Positions 32,079 to 42,924 of a stretch of DNA of 64,000 bases are shown piece by piece. Source of the stretch: Tupaia tana (taxonomy: Eukaryota; Chordata; Mammalia; Scandentia; Tupaiidae); the NCBI GenBank assembly GCA_026018925.1, contig JAKSZU010000005.1, positions 24,926,779 through 24,990,778 on the forward strand. Reading direction: 5' to 3'. The notes under the pieces are model-generated. The model had not been told where the DNA came from, did no database searches, and saw nothing but the letters and a program-made list of their open reading frames with translations. The translations under genes were made by a program, and so were the position numbers. The first letter of the stretch is position 1. Each line of letters begins with the position of its first letter.

Positions 32079-32615
32079 GGGACCAGCAGATGGCGAAATG
32101 GTTACATCGCTGGACTCTCACATAGTCTATCACAGTTCAAATTCTGGACCTGGCAGCTTAAATTGCACACCGGGTACATGTGTGTGTGTGCCCAAAATCC
32201 CAAGAAGAGAATGGAGGAGAAGGGATTGCGGCATGGCCATCCCCCCAGGGGGTGACTTCTTGTTTCCTGTCTCTCTGTCTCTCTGGCAAGTACATATGCT
32301 CTATATCAAAAATCTCTCTCTTGGGAACCAGCAGTTAGCGTAATGGCTATGTCGCTGGACTCCCACGTAGTTGACCGCGGTTCGCATCCCGGACCCGGTG
32401 GCTTAGAACTCACGCCAGGTGCGTGTGCGTGCGTGCCCAAGATCCCGAGAGGAGAACGGAGGAGAAGGGATTGCGGCGTGACCATTCCCCCGGGAGGTGA
32501 TTTCTCGCTTTCTGTCTCTATGTCTCTCTCTGTCTGTCTGGCGAGCGCACGCACCCTATAGCGAAAAAACCCTCTCCAAAAAAAAAAAAAAAAAATCTCT
32601 CTCTTAAAAAAAAAA
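32079..32615 (+). mobile_element. SINE A-old hosting a SINE-A in its tail
   Basis: Outer element 32079-32322 plus its A-tail at 32606-32615. Outer TSD 'agtcaaatctt' lies at 32068-32078 and 32615-32625. The outer copy is CpG-poor, consistent with being the older of the two. Confidence 0.9.
32323..32590 (+). mobile_element. SINE-A (A2) nested in SINE A-old
   Basis: TSD 'aaaaatctctctctt' at 32308-32322 and 32591-32605, made from the tail of the older SINE. A2 states are present: 'gaaccagcag', 'gtgaccattc', 'ctctatgtctc', 'gcgaaaa'. Confidence 0.93.
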
Positions 32616-32625
32616 GTCAAATCTT

Positions 32626-33722
32626 CCATTATGAACAACAGCAGAAGCAACAACAGTTTTTAAATATCACTGCTCTTACTTTCTCTCCCTCTAGCTGCTC
32701 CCACCTCAGTGCCAAGCTTGTCAGCAGCTGCGTCCATCTTTACCACCCCACCTACCATTCCCCCTGGTCCCCTGAAGTTGGGTCCTCACTCTCTGCACCT
32801 GCCCTTGTCACCAGGCACTCCATATTGCTGGAGCCAATGGACACTCCCCGTCCTTATCTTACTGTCTGTATTGGCAACAAAAGACCCAAGCTCTAACCAA
32901 GTCTAGTCTAATAGCATGGGAGCTCCTCAAGAGAACTGTTTTTTATCTACCTTTGCCTAGCACTGGGCTTACTCTCTAAGTGTCTCAGGGTCATAGTCAA
33001 TGCTTGGGAGAAACCTGCTGTCACCTGAGCACAGACTGCAGGGGGTGCTGGAGCTCAAAACACCTGCCACTCAGAGGTGCAGAAGGGTGGTCAGGAGAGG
33101 TTTCCCTGGTGGAGGAAGAGGGAACTTCAAAGACTTAGAGCTGAAGAGAGTGCAGGGCATTGGAGAAGGCCAGGTGGGTGGCTATGGGGGCCAGCCAGGG
33201 CCTGGGAGGTGAGGAAAAGCCTAGCCCGCACAGTGAGAGCTGAGCAGGAAGGGAGGTCTGTCCTCACTGAGCACGTACAGGTCCCAGCAGGGACTCAGCC
33301 CTGGAGTGCGAAGCTGAATAGCACGCAGACTCTGCCAAGCAGCGGTGCGGGCTCAGCCATGACGATCATGCACAGACAAGAGGAGGAGGAGGCAACAAAG
33401 GCGTGAAAGAGGTCCTTAAAGTATAGGGGCATTTGACAGGTGTTCCAGGGCTCCAGCACAGTGACCAGCTAAGCAAATGAGATTCTCCTCTTGATAGTGT
33501 TCCTGGAAAGCAGGAAAAAGCAACAGAATGAAAAAGTTCGAGGAGCCATGGTAAAGCTCCTGGATGGGTCACGGGCAACCACCAGGCTTAGGGGCAGAAA
33601 CACTGGGGTTTAATATTCAACTCTGCCCAAGACTAGTTGTGAGGACTGAGGGCTTGGCAGAATTCTTTAGGTTCAGATTTCTTTAGCCATGGAAAGATTC
33701 TGGCTTGATTAAGAGTGAGATT
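32626..33722. other. Low-copy sequence with L2-like stretch
   Basis: 33000-33420 has L2-like plus-strand text ('aggtgcagaagggtggtcag', 'gaaggccaggtgggtggcta'). No gene recognised elsewhere. Confidence 0.45.
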
Positions 33723-34003
33723 GGGACCAGCAGACAGCATAATGATTATGTCACTGGACTCTCACATGGTTGACCATGGTTCAAGTCCCAGACCCAGAGG
33801 CTTGAGACTCATGCCGGGCACATGTGTGTGCATGCCCCAAATCCCGAACAGGAGAATGGAAGAGAAGGGATTGCTGTGTGGCCATCCCCTCGGGGAGTGG
33901 CAGGCAGTGATTTCTCACTTTCAGTCTCACTGTTTCTGTCTCTTTCCAGCAAGTGCACGCACCCTATGGCCAAAACCTGAAAAACAAAACAAAACAAAAA
34001 CAC
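33723..34003 (+). mobile_element. SINE A-old copy
   Basis: 'gggaccagcagacagcataa', 'ggttcaagtcccagacccag', 'ctttccagcaagtgcacgca' and an (AAAAC)n tail at 33981-34002. Confidence 0.88.
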
Positions 34004-35214
34004 CTCAGGTAAAAATCCCAGAAAACAATGGAGATTTGGACTGTGGGTATTTTCACTTTCCAACCTAGAGCTGCTGTCATAGATCAGAACTTCCGCTTAA
34101 CACCAGCCCCATGGCATGACATCACTCTAATTAGCACCCATATCGATCAGCATTCTCGAAATGAAAATTTGCCCATGGGCAATGCTTTATACTTAATGAT
34201 GTGTAATAAATGCTTTGGGGGAAGGAGTGTACCTTCCACAAGCTGTATTTTGGAAACAAATGATTGTTGGAGCCGGTGCTCTCCCATGAAACACACGAAG
34301 TTGCTGTTGCCCAATCCAGGGTTATGCCTGCGGGTGACCATCCTGAAAGGGGGCACCACTACCTCCTCTCAGTCCCTTCACACCCTCTGCATCATGTCCA
34401 GGGCGAAGCACATGACCTGAGGAGGAAAAACCAGTTCTCCATCCCTGGGAAAGCCACACAAGGATGAGATGAAATGCTCCACTTAATTGGCCTATGAACT
34501 CTCACAACCTGTTTCCCTGTTCCTTTCTGTTTTATAAGCTTCTGTCAAAACCCTCTCCCGCTGTCCCCCCCAGCAGCCCTCAGGCTGGGACATGCCTTCA
34601 ACATTTGTTCTGCCCTATTTGTCCAGGCCCCTGCAGACTGGTCTCAATTCACCCTCAAAAGCTAAAACAGGTTGTTGTTTTATGTCAGCCTGGGGCGGGT
34701 GGGGTTGGTTACTTTATAAATTTCAGACAGAAGCCAAGGCCTAGGGCTGACTGTTAACCTGCCAAATAATTTCTAACTATAGAAAAGAGGCACGCAGACT
34801 TACTCTCTTCTCAGTAATCTTATCCTTCACGTATCAGTGACAGGACGGGGAAGGCGGGAGAGAGAGACATAGTGACACAGTGGCTGCAGTGAAGGGACTC
34901 TAGGCCCCTGGGTGGAGATGAGGTTGTAGTCGTCTGTAGGCTCTGGAGGAGGATCTGTGTTCACGCCTTTCTGGCCTTAAGGTAATTTACTGAACACACG
35001 GGGATTGGGACCAACTCACAGAAGGCCTGACCGTAGTAGTGCTTTGGGGATTTCAGGCCCCATGTTAGATTAAAGATGTATGGGGATTAAAAGCAGCCAG
35101 TAATAATGAGGCTGTGCTGGCTGACCCCACACTAGGCCAACATGTTTCCTAAAGGGAAACTATGCAAATACTCGGGATTCAAACACACGGGAGCAAGAAG
35201 GGTCAGGTAACATT
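34004..35214. other. Low-copy sequence, possible conserved noncoding core
   Basis: No repeat or gene recognised. 34080-34220 is unusually rich in homeodomain-like TAAT/ATTA sites and a TGACATCA motif (34117-34124) for this window. The 130-codon plus frame at 34028-34420 has no domain. Confidence 0.35.
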
Positions 35215-35467
35215 TTCAAAATGAAAAGATAAAAATAGTCTCAACCTAGAATGCTTTATGTATGAAAATATCCTTTGGTAAGTAGGCAAAATAAGACATT
35301 TGCCGACTAAAAAAAATAAATAAATAAGAGAATGTATTGCCAGCAGACATGCTATGAAAGCATCGCTGAAAGGAGTTGGTCAGGCAGAAGAGATAGGGCA
35401 CCAGAAGGAAATCTGGGACACCAGGAATGAAGGAAGAGCTACAGAAATGGAGGACATCTGGGTAAAT

Positions 35468-35708
35468 ACTGCCCAGCCCTGTAAGCTAGCAGTTAAGGAA
35501 ACCAGATTCCACATGGCCACCCACTTCAAATCTCAGCTCCTGTGGCTTGAAAAACATGTTAAGCACGTGTGGGTGCATACCCCCAACCAGGTGGAGAAGT
35601 GAAGGAGAAGGGGTTGAAGTGTGACCATGCCTCCACTGGGGGTGCTTTCTCCCTCTCCCTTCACCCCTGTCTCTCTCTGGTTAGCTTATTTACCTCTGGG
35701 GAAAATAA
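35468..35708 (+). mobile_element. SINE-C copy
   Basis: 'gcccagccctgtaagctagc', 'ggaaaccagattccacatgg', 'cttgaaaaacatgttaagca', 'ggttagcttatttacctctg' and an A-rich end. Confidence 0.78.
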
Positions 35709-35866
35709 ATATAATAGGCTATTCTTTTCAAATTGAATTACTTAAACCATGCTTGACAGTTGAAAGCCAAAATCGTAACATTGTCTGATGGGGTTTTCAG
35801 TATCTATAGATGTAATATGTAAGACAAGAATAATAAGGTGGGGAACTAAAGATACCGATATGGTGG

Positions 35867-36044
35867 GGCCAGCATGTGGTATAGTGGTTAAGGCACTGGA
35901 CACTCACATGGCTAACTGTAGTTCAAGTCCCAGACCTGGCAGCTTGAAACTCATGCTGGGCACGTGTGCATGCGTGCCCAAAATCCCAAGAGGAGAACAG
36001 AGAAGAAGGGATTGTGGTGTGGCCATCCCCCCCAAGAGCAAGTT

Positions 36045-36085
<41 letters not shown>

Positions 36086-36141
36086 TTCTCTGTGTCTCTG
36101 GCAAGCACAAAAAATCTAAAACAAACAAACTAACTAACTAA
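35867..36141 (+). mobile_element. SINE A-old, 9-bp TSD
   Basis: Flanks 'atatggtgg' at 35858-35866 and 36142-36150. CT tract expanded at 36050-36081; (AAAC)n(TAAC)n tail. Inserted in L1. Confidence 0.88.
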
Positions 36142-36619
36142 ATATGGTGGTAAGGTTTCTACATTCTGCTTCAGTGGTAAAATACTAATTTTAAGTAGAT
36201 TTAAGTATTTACATTGTATGCTTAGAGCAACAGACAAAAACTATACAAGGAAATACCTTACAATAATAAATTTAAAGTAACCAAGGCCTGGATCTTAAAA
36301 TGCTGTTAATTGCATTAAATATACAATAGTTCTCTCACTCCCTTATCTGCAGGGGATTTGTTCAGGCCCCTAGTGGGTGCTTGAAACTGTAGATACTACC
36401 AAATCCAACTGCTGTCAGTCAGAACACATCACTGTTCATGTCTTCCACCCACAAATTTTATTCCTTTTCCATGGTAACTCCGCTCTCATCAGACACTGCC
36501 ACTGCAACTTTTTCAGTCTGAGGTGCGACAGCAAAATTAGCACAAATTTCTTTTTGCTTTTCCACAATTTCATACATAGGAGATTTGTTTTTACTGTACA
36601 CATTAGCAACCTCAGCATG

Positions 36620-36778
36620 TGATTTTTTTCTTTTTTTTAGGATTTTGCCTTAGGGCACATGAACTTGTTCTGGAGAGAAACAGAGAGACACAGTAAAAGG
36701 GAAAGTGAGAAATCAACCCCCCATGGGGGATGGTCGCATCATGATCCCTTTGCCTCCATTCTCCTCCTGGGATTTTGG

Positions 36779-36813
<35 letters not shown>

Positions 36814-36868
36814 GTGATTTTCAAGGTGCCGGGTCTGGGACTTGAACTATGGTCAGTCATGTGGGTGT
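36620..36868 (-). mobile_element. SINE A-old, reversed, (AC)n expanded
   Basis: 'ccttagggcacatgaacttg', 'gcctccattctcctcctggg', an (AC)n array at 36781-36811, 'gggacttgaactatggtcag'. The last part of the head is missing. Inserted in the Tigger. Confidence 0.85.
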
Positions 36869-37236
36869 CCTGTTTTTACTTTCTTCTTAAGTCAAAAACT
36901 TTCACTTTTTCTCTTAATGAAAGCCTTTTATAGTTTCTTTTGTCTTAGCCTAGCTGCCAACCTCACGGGCAGACACAGTTATGTCTCTTGTGCTTTGGGA
37001 CCTTTATGTGAGTGTAAGCACGGTGATGCTGTGACAGTCATGCCAATAAAACTGAGATGGCTCCCCAGGGATGGTTGGGCAGGTGGCGTGTACCTCAAGA
37101 ATACACTGGACAAAGGATGACTCATGTACTAGGCAGGGGAAAAGGGAAAAGTGAGAGATTTCCTCACACTACCCAGAATCATGTGCAGTTTAAAACTTAC
37201 AAACTTTATTTCTGGAACTTTCCATTTAATATTTTT

Positions 37237-37574
37237 AAATAATTTTTAGTTCGATCAAGGAGCTTGATAAGCTCTCAAATAAAAACATAGAAATATGAAC
37301 TGCTATGAGAATACAGAGAAAGTTCTAAGAGGCCTTGAGTGTGAAGAACTTGCCAGCCGTCTACTTGGAAGGCATGGAGTTTTTGGTGCAAAAACTTTGC
37401 ACCAAAAAGTTTAGTGCAAAAACTTTGGTGCAAAAAGTTTTGTTTTATTGGTAGCAAATTTGGTACACAGAAAAGCTACAATGAAACAAACAACATTAAC
37501 GATTTGCTCATCTCCAGTATAATTGAAGGCTTCTAAAATGTAATAGGGAGCTCTCATCCATATGAGTTTATCCG
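37237..37574. mobile_element. Unidentified 338-bp insertion with 12-bp direct repeats
   Basis: 'tttaatattttt' occurs at 37225-37236 and 37575-37586, and Tigger text reads continuously if one copy and the intervening 338 bp are removed. The insert has no tRNA-like head, no clear poly(A) and no similarity to other repeats in the window. It carries a palindrome at 37380-37408 (13-bp arms, 3-bp loop) and three tandem 'gtgcaaaaa'-type units. It could be a retroposed cellular RNA or an unknown MITE. Confidence 0.6.
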
Positions 37575-37720
37575 TTTAATATTTTTGACATGGTTGATTA
37601 CAGGTAACTGAAACCATGGAAAGTAAAACAGCAGATAAGAAGGGACTTCCATAAATGGTCTAAACACACCAAACAAAAGGTGGAGATTAGAAGAGTGATG
37701 TTTAAAACTAGGATTCAACC

Positions 37721-37980
37721 AGGGCCAGCAGGTGGCATAGTGGTTAATGCACTGGACTCCCACACAGCTGATGGCACTTCAAGTCTCAGACCCAGTGGCT
37801 TGAAACATGCCGGGCATGTGTGCATGCATGCCCAAAATCCCAGGGGGAGAATAGAGGAGAGGGGATTGCAGTGTGGCCATCCCACATGAGGGCGATTTCT
37901 CACTTTCTCTCTCTCTCTCTGTGTTTCTCCCACAAGCACACACATCCTATAGCAAAAACTCTCTTTTTTTTTTTAAAAAA
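37721..37980 (+). mobile_element. SINE A-old copy
   Basis: 'gggccagcaggtggcatagt', 'gcacttcaagtctcagaccc', 'ccatcccacatgagggcgat' and tail 'tagcaaaaactctc'. The flanks 'gattcaacca' and 'gatccaacca' are a TSD with one difference. An AT-rich alternating stretch follows at 37982-38010. Confidence 0.85.
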
Positions 37981-38275
37981 AGTATATATACATATATATG
38001 TATATATATGATCCAACCATACGCTGTCATTTAAAAAATATAATAATATAGATAAAAATCAAAGAAAGAGATATGTCACACTGACGCAAATGAAAGGCAG
38101 GTAAGTGTCTTTATTAATAGCAGATAAAGTAGACTTTGGAGCAAAGAAAATGATCAGAATTAAAGAATGATATTATATAATGACAAAAAGCTTAATTAAT
38201 CAAGAAGATATAATATTCCTCAATGTGAATACATATAAAAAATAGGGCTTCAGAATACAAGGAAGGGGAAGTTGT

Positions 38276-39730
38276 GGGGTTCAGCAGTAAGAACCAAGGA
38301 CATCCTGTCTGACCAGTTTTCATTGTTCTGTGTCCTGGATGAACCATGGAGGTCCCTAACCTGGTCCACTTCCCAGCAGTGGGATATCAGGCTAGCGACT
38401 TAACCTGTCTACACTACTGTGTCCCCGTGAGAAATATGGGGATGATGGTTCCAACCTCAGAAGGTTACTGAGAGGATCACTGAGATGACTATCATTAGCA
38501 CTATGATTGCTACATCTGTCGTTCCTTGTAAGATATAACCTCTATACTTTAGCCTTTCTGGGTTTTCATTTTTATTTTTTAGAACAACAACAACAAAGGC
38601 ACATGAAATCTTTGCCTGCTGCCATCGCCTTGGCCTGTCGGTTCAGCCAGAGCCCATCCTTTCCACAGCCGCCTCCCGTCCTGCAAGGAAGCAGAACGCT
38701 GGCTCCCAGCTGGGGCTAAGAAGACAGGACGTTCCTCTGTTCCGTAGAAGCTGAGCGGTTCTGGAAGGCGTCCCTTGTTAAGTGCCCAAACACACGTGGC
38801 ATCTCTATGGTAGGGCTTTAAGGCAACACATGGCAGGGATTAGCAGAGGGTGAGTCATAATCCCGCGTTTGCTTCGGTGTTCACTCTGACACACGAATGC
38901 AGATGGAGACTGGGGGGCCGTTGGCAGTGCCAGCTCCATCCCGGCCCTGCAATTAAACCCAGCTTCCTTGCTCACCACTCTGGTCTACCTAAGAGCCTGT
39001 GTCTCAGTTGAAGGGCTCTAGGTTCCTGCCACTTCATGGTAATAGGCAGTGCATACCCCAAGGGACATCCACACGTGTCCTGGAATGCATCTGTCACCAC
39101 CTCATATGCAGTCCCCAAGATACCCAAGCACAAACCAGGCCAGTGAATCATTCCACTGCCCAAAACACCTTCTACTCTTTCATAGAGCCTCTTCTAAAAA
39201 TACTCTCAATAATCATACCACAGCATGGAAACGAGAGACAGCAGACTTAGAAACTGAATCCCTGTGCTAGGAACTGCCCCTAAGGCATGTTTCAGCAAAA
39301 CATCTACAAAGCCCAAGCAGGTCTCGGCCTTCGAGGAAATGTCAGCGGGGAGCAAAGGCCTGTGTACCATACTGCCTCCCTCCTGCAGTGTCTGCAAAGA
39401 CTCTCTGAGGTTCCCTGTTCTGTTTCCCCACAGGAGCATCACACGCATCTTCTCCATGCCCTTGTCTGCCCAGAGGTCCAGAGTGGCTGCACGAAGTGGC
39501 CCTAACCCAGCAGCACTGGGGGTTGTTCTCTTGCTCTATGTGCTTGGGAAGTGGGAAGAGGGGAGCCTTGTCTTTGCGGGAGTTCTGGGTCACATTCGGA
39601 GAAGGCAGGGGGAATACCTTTTTTACGAAGGATTGTTTCTGAAACTCTCCATACTAGGAAGGGTAAGCAAATGTCCCTGCTGGGCCATGACAGTCTTGGT
39701 TTACAGCGGTTCTTCCAGAATACATAGGTG
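38276..39730. other. Low-copy sequence with MIR
   Basis: 38390-38500 ('acttaacctgtctacactac', 'ggggatgatggttccaacct') is a plus-strand MIR core. 38600-38760 and 39000-39700 are GC-rich, with overlapping frames on both strands (one of 182 codons at 39264-39812) but no recognisable protein. Confidence 0.5.
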
Positions 39731-39854
39731 GAGACTTCCAAAAATTCATGGAAAAACAGAATTAAAGTTCAAACTTATTTTGGTGGAAAACAATTTTGAA
39801 ATCTATATGTAGTTTTTCCATAGTGAGCATTTTCCGTTCATTTTTTAAGGCCCC
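39731..39854 (+). mobile_element. Short TIR element (about 125 bp), copy 1
   Basis: Left arm 'gagacttccaaaaattcatg' and right arm 'tttccgttcattttttaagg' are imperfect inverted repeats. The interior reads 'aaaaacagaattaaagttca'. Related copies occur at 50108, 57528, 58181 and 59252. Size and ends suggest a mariner/Tc1-type MITE. Confidence 0.6.
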
Positions 39855-41069
39855 TTGTTCTAATTTACTCTCAAAAGCATCCTATTTGGGCAATTAACTT
39901 GTGTTAGTTAAATTGTTGTATTAGTGCTCAGTAAACACCCTCCCTACCCTGGTCTAGCTGGTGGCGTTAAACCCATGGGCTCATAGGGGCTTCTAGCTAT
40001 TGACAGTGGGTGTATCCTTGAATTGTCTGCCAGAATGAAACCTAGTCAAGAGCTTGTTAAGTTCAGAGATAAAATCTTAGGATATTTGGCAGGATGCTCT
40101 TCACTTCCCGTCACTCCTCAAACTGAGATCCCAAGCTGGCCTCAGAGGGGCATTTCCCTGTCAGCAGCCTTCTCCATTCTCTAGAGCAGAGAGTCACCCT
40201 CTAGCAAGAAATGTCCACCCACATCAGAAGTTTCCAACTTGCGAAGAGACGAGTCCAAGGGCATGAGAAGCCCCACCTTCTGGCCCTCCCTTCGTGCTCA
40301 CCGAAGCCTTTCTGGTCACTGCAGGACCCCAGAGAGCATCCCTGGCCTTTCCAGGACGGGTGTCATCTAGTGCCTATAAATAGTGACCAGGATACTCAAA
40401 GGAAAGCACCTAAAGGGGCCGAGTGCCTGCACGTAGCAGTGCTCAATAAACGTGGGCTGACTGAGGGAATAATATGCGCATGAGTAAAAGAATGAAAAAA
40501 GTGACAAATCCGTGCCTTCTGCCCTGAGCAGGGAGGAAGCGCAGCACCCTCACACGGCATGGGAGCTCTCCTGCCCGCTCCCAGCCAGAACCCACGTGCA
40601 GGACAGAGGTCCAGAGAGAAGGCACCGTGGTGTCTGAGCACGCGGAGGGGCCGCGTGTGCACAGCTGGGCCTCTGTCACTTTACCCCTAGGACTGAGCAG
40701 GTGTGGCTGTCCTCAGCACCCCTACTTCACCTCCCCTGACTCATTCTAGTCCCCAAGAGGAAAAGAACTGAAGAAACCCTTGGCTTCCCTGAGCCCAGAG
40801 GGATTAAAGATGTTGTTAGAAGAAAGAGGGGCTGGACCCTCAGTGCCCGCTCTCGCCCACCCTCTATGGCTCGCTCTTACCAACTTCTCTCTTTCTTGGT
40901 CTCTTTTTCCCAAGATCCTGAAATCAACCAGGTTAGACACAACATAAACCTGAAAGCGAAAAGCACTGGCAGAGAGAGAGTCACTTCATGGTGCTACAGC
41001 GGTCACATGTGGACCCTCTCCCATGTGGGGCTGTTGTTTGGTGAAGTTGACAGCCCATAATGCTCTCAT
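39855..41069. other. Low-copy GC-rich sequence
   Basis: 40425-40490 ('cacgtagcagtgctcaataa') resembles an L2/MIR 3' end. No exon, promoter or RNA recognised. Confidence 0.4.
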
Positions 41070-41550
41070 GGACAATTTCAAATACATTTTTAATGTTCAC
41101 AAAATGGTTTATGAAAATGCTCAACTCATCAAAAAAGATAAACCAACTTCTTAATAGAGAGAGCAACACAGTGACCGAACTAAAATAAATAGGCAGACGC
41201 ATCACTGTTGTGGGAGCCTGGACGCGCTTCTCCCAGTAACGAACAGACAGAAAATGAGCACTAGCAGGGAAGGTTTGCACAGCCCAGCCCCTTTGGAACA
41301 TAAGTTGGCATTATCTTTAAAATTACTAATACAAAGACCCAGAATTGCCAATTCCAGGTACAGACGGCAGGGAAACTCGAGCATGTGTGCACAGTGACTC
41401 ACACCCAGAAATAACCATCACAGCACCATCCACTGCCAACAGCCCTGCACCACAGTCCGTCTCCCATCCACCAGGGCCACGTGCAGAACCGTGGTATATT
41501 CATCAGCAAACTCAAGCTACACACACCAGGGGTAAATCTCAAATAGCAAT

Positions 41551-41787
41551 GTTGAGGCCAGGTGGAGGCATGGCAGTGATACAGCTTGACCCACAAGGAA
41601 AGGTCCCCAGTTCACGTCCTGGGTCTGCCTCTCCATGCCAGTGTACATGTACCTAGAGTCTGGGCTGACTGAATCTGGGGGTTTATCACTGCATGAGGGC
41701 CCTGCTGGTGGTGCCATCTCTCTGTTTCTCTCTGTCTCTCTTTCATGGGAAAAGGGGGTAAATAAACTTAAAAAAAAAAAAAAAAGT
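41551..41787 (+). mobile_element. SINE-D copy
   Basis: 'gaggccaggtggaggcatgg', 'ttcacgtcctgggtctgcct', 'ctgggctgactgaatctggg', 'gtaaataaacttaaaaaaa'. First of three D copies in tandem within 730 bp. Confidence 0.8.
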
Positions 41788-41792
41788 AATGA

Positions 41793-42035
41793 GAGGCCAG
41801 CCCTGGTGGAACCGCGGTAACACAACACTCTGCAATGCTGAAGTCACATGGGAAGGCCTCAGGTTCATGCCCCAAGGTCCCCCTGTGCGCTCTGGATGCA
41901 TGTGTCTATTATCCCAGCTGGCTGGGGCTGGCGGTAGATCGAGGCATGAAGACCCTAGTAGGGGTAATTGCCACTCTGTCCCCCTCACATGCTCTGTCTC
42001 CCTCTCTCATGGAAGAAATAAATAAATATACTAAA
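41793..42035 (+). mobile_element. SINE-D copy showing the 7SL-like body clearly
   Basis: Head 'gccagccctggtggaaccgc' with B-box-like 'aggttcatgcccc', then 'gtgtctattatcccagctgg' and 'ctggggctggcggtagatcg', which parallels the Alu/7SL 'cctgtaatcccagct...gaggcaggaggatcg' core, then 'ctctcatggaagaaataaat'. Confidence 0.8.
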
Positions 42036-42059
42036 AATGGGAGGAGGGGAAAGCAATAT

Positions 42060-42283
42060 TGATGAGCTGATCATGATGGTAAAGGCAGTAGGGCATCACT
42101 GTGTGATATTGGAGTCATATGGAAAGGTCTTGGGTTCGAATCCTGGGTCAACCTGAACATGGGTGTGTCTGTGATCCTGACTGACTGGAAGACTCGGGGA
42201 AAGATCACAGCACGAGAAACCCCCATCAAGGGTCTGTCTCTTTCTCTCTTGAGAAATAAACAAAACTTTAAACTTATAAAAAG
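42060..42283 (+). mobile_element. SINE-D copy with near-perfect B-box
   Basis: 'ggtaaaggcagtagggcatc', 'gggttcgaatcctgggtcaa', 'gtgtctgtgatcctgactga', 'gaaagatcacagcacgagaa', 'gagaaataaacaaaacttta'. The best-preserved tRNA head of family D here. Confidence 0.82.
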
Positions 42284-42339
42284 AAATGTTGAGGGCAAAA
42301 AGCAAAATACGATCCATACTCTGATTCCATTCCTGTCCA

Positions 42340-42568
42340 ACATTTTTGTAATTGCCAAAGGGCATGTGCACTCAGCAGAGAGAGACAGAGAAACCCCACT
42401 GGGATATGGTCACTCACAGTCCCTTATCCATTTCTCTATCCTGCCGGGATTTTGAACACAGGTGCTCATGTCCCCAGTGTGCTTTTCCAGCCACTGGGCC
42501 TGGGATTTAAATTGCCATTGGCCATGTGGGATCTGGCACCCTTAACAATTAGGCCACTGGCAGGCCCC
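42340..42568 (-). mobile_element. SINE-C, reversed
   Basis: 'gccaaagggcatgtgcactc', 'catttctctatcctgccggg', 'gcccagtgtg'-type body reading 'ccccagtgtgcttttccagc', head 'ggccactggcaggcccc'. Confidence 0.75.
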
Positions 42569-42635
42569 CTATCCAGTTTTAAAACAATAAAAGCTAAAGA
42601 ATATTGTTTAGGATTCATATTCATACCTAAGTGGT

Positions 42636-42888
42636 GGGACCAGCAGCTGGTACAATGGCTATGTCACTGGACTCCCATGTAGTCGACCGTGGTTCAGGTC
42701 CCGGACCCCGGTGGCATAAACTCACACCAAGTGCATGTGCATGCGTGCCCAAGATCCTGAGAGGAGAATGGAGGAGAAGGGATTGCAGTGTGACCGTCAC
42801 CCCGGGGGGTGACTTCTCGCTTTCTGTCTCTCTGTCTCTCTATCTCTGTCTTTCTGGTGAGCACACACATCCTATAGCAAAAACCTCT

Positions 42889-42923
<35 letters not shown>
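42636..42923 (+). mobile_element. SINE-A, 10-bp TSD
   Basis: Flanks 'cctaagtggt' at 42626-42635 and 42924-42933. Slightly atypical head ('gcagctggtacaatggctat'); about 33 A's at the tail. Confidence 0.88.

Positions 42924-42924
<1 letters not shown>

Larger units (their letters stand above)
36325..37650 (-). mobile_element. Tigger7-like DNA transposon
   Basis: Left end 'tctctcactcccttatctgc' and right end 'agcagataagaagggacttc' are inverted repeats. Interior text ('aagtcaaaaactttcacttt', 'cttgtgctttgggaccttta', 'tggaactttccatttaatat', 'caggtaactgaaaccatgga') follows Tigger7/MER44-type order. It entered L1 at a TA. Non-autonomous or decayed; no transposase frame. Confidence 0.75.
35215..38275 (+). 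mobile_element. L1M element split by SINEs and a Tigger
   Basis: Inter-ORF text ('cctagaatgctttatgtatg', 'ctgaaaggagttggtcaggc', 'ggtaaggtttctacattctg', 'agagcaacagacaaaaacta') continues up to 'tgcattaaatata'. It resumes after the Tigger as 'aatggtctaaacacaccaaa', then the start of ORF2 ('gattcaacc', 'cagataaagtagactttgga', 'atcaagaagatataatattc'). One L1 explains both halves. Non-functional. Confidence 0.85.
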
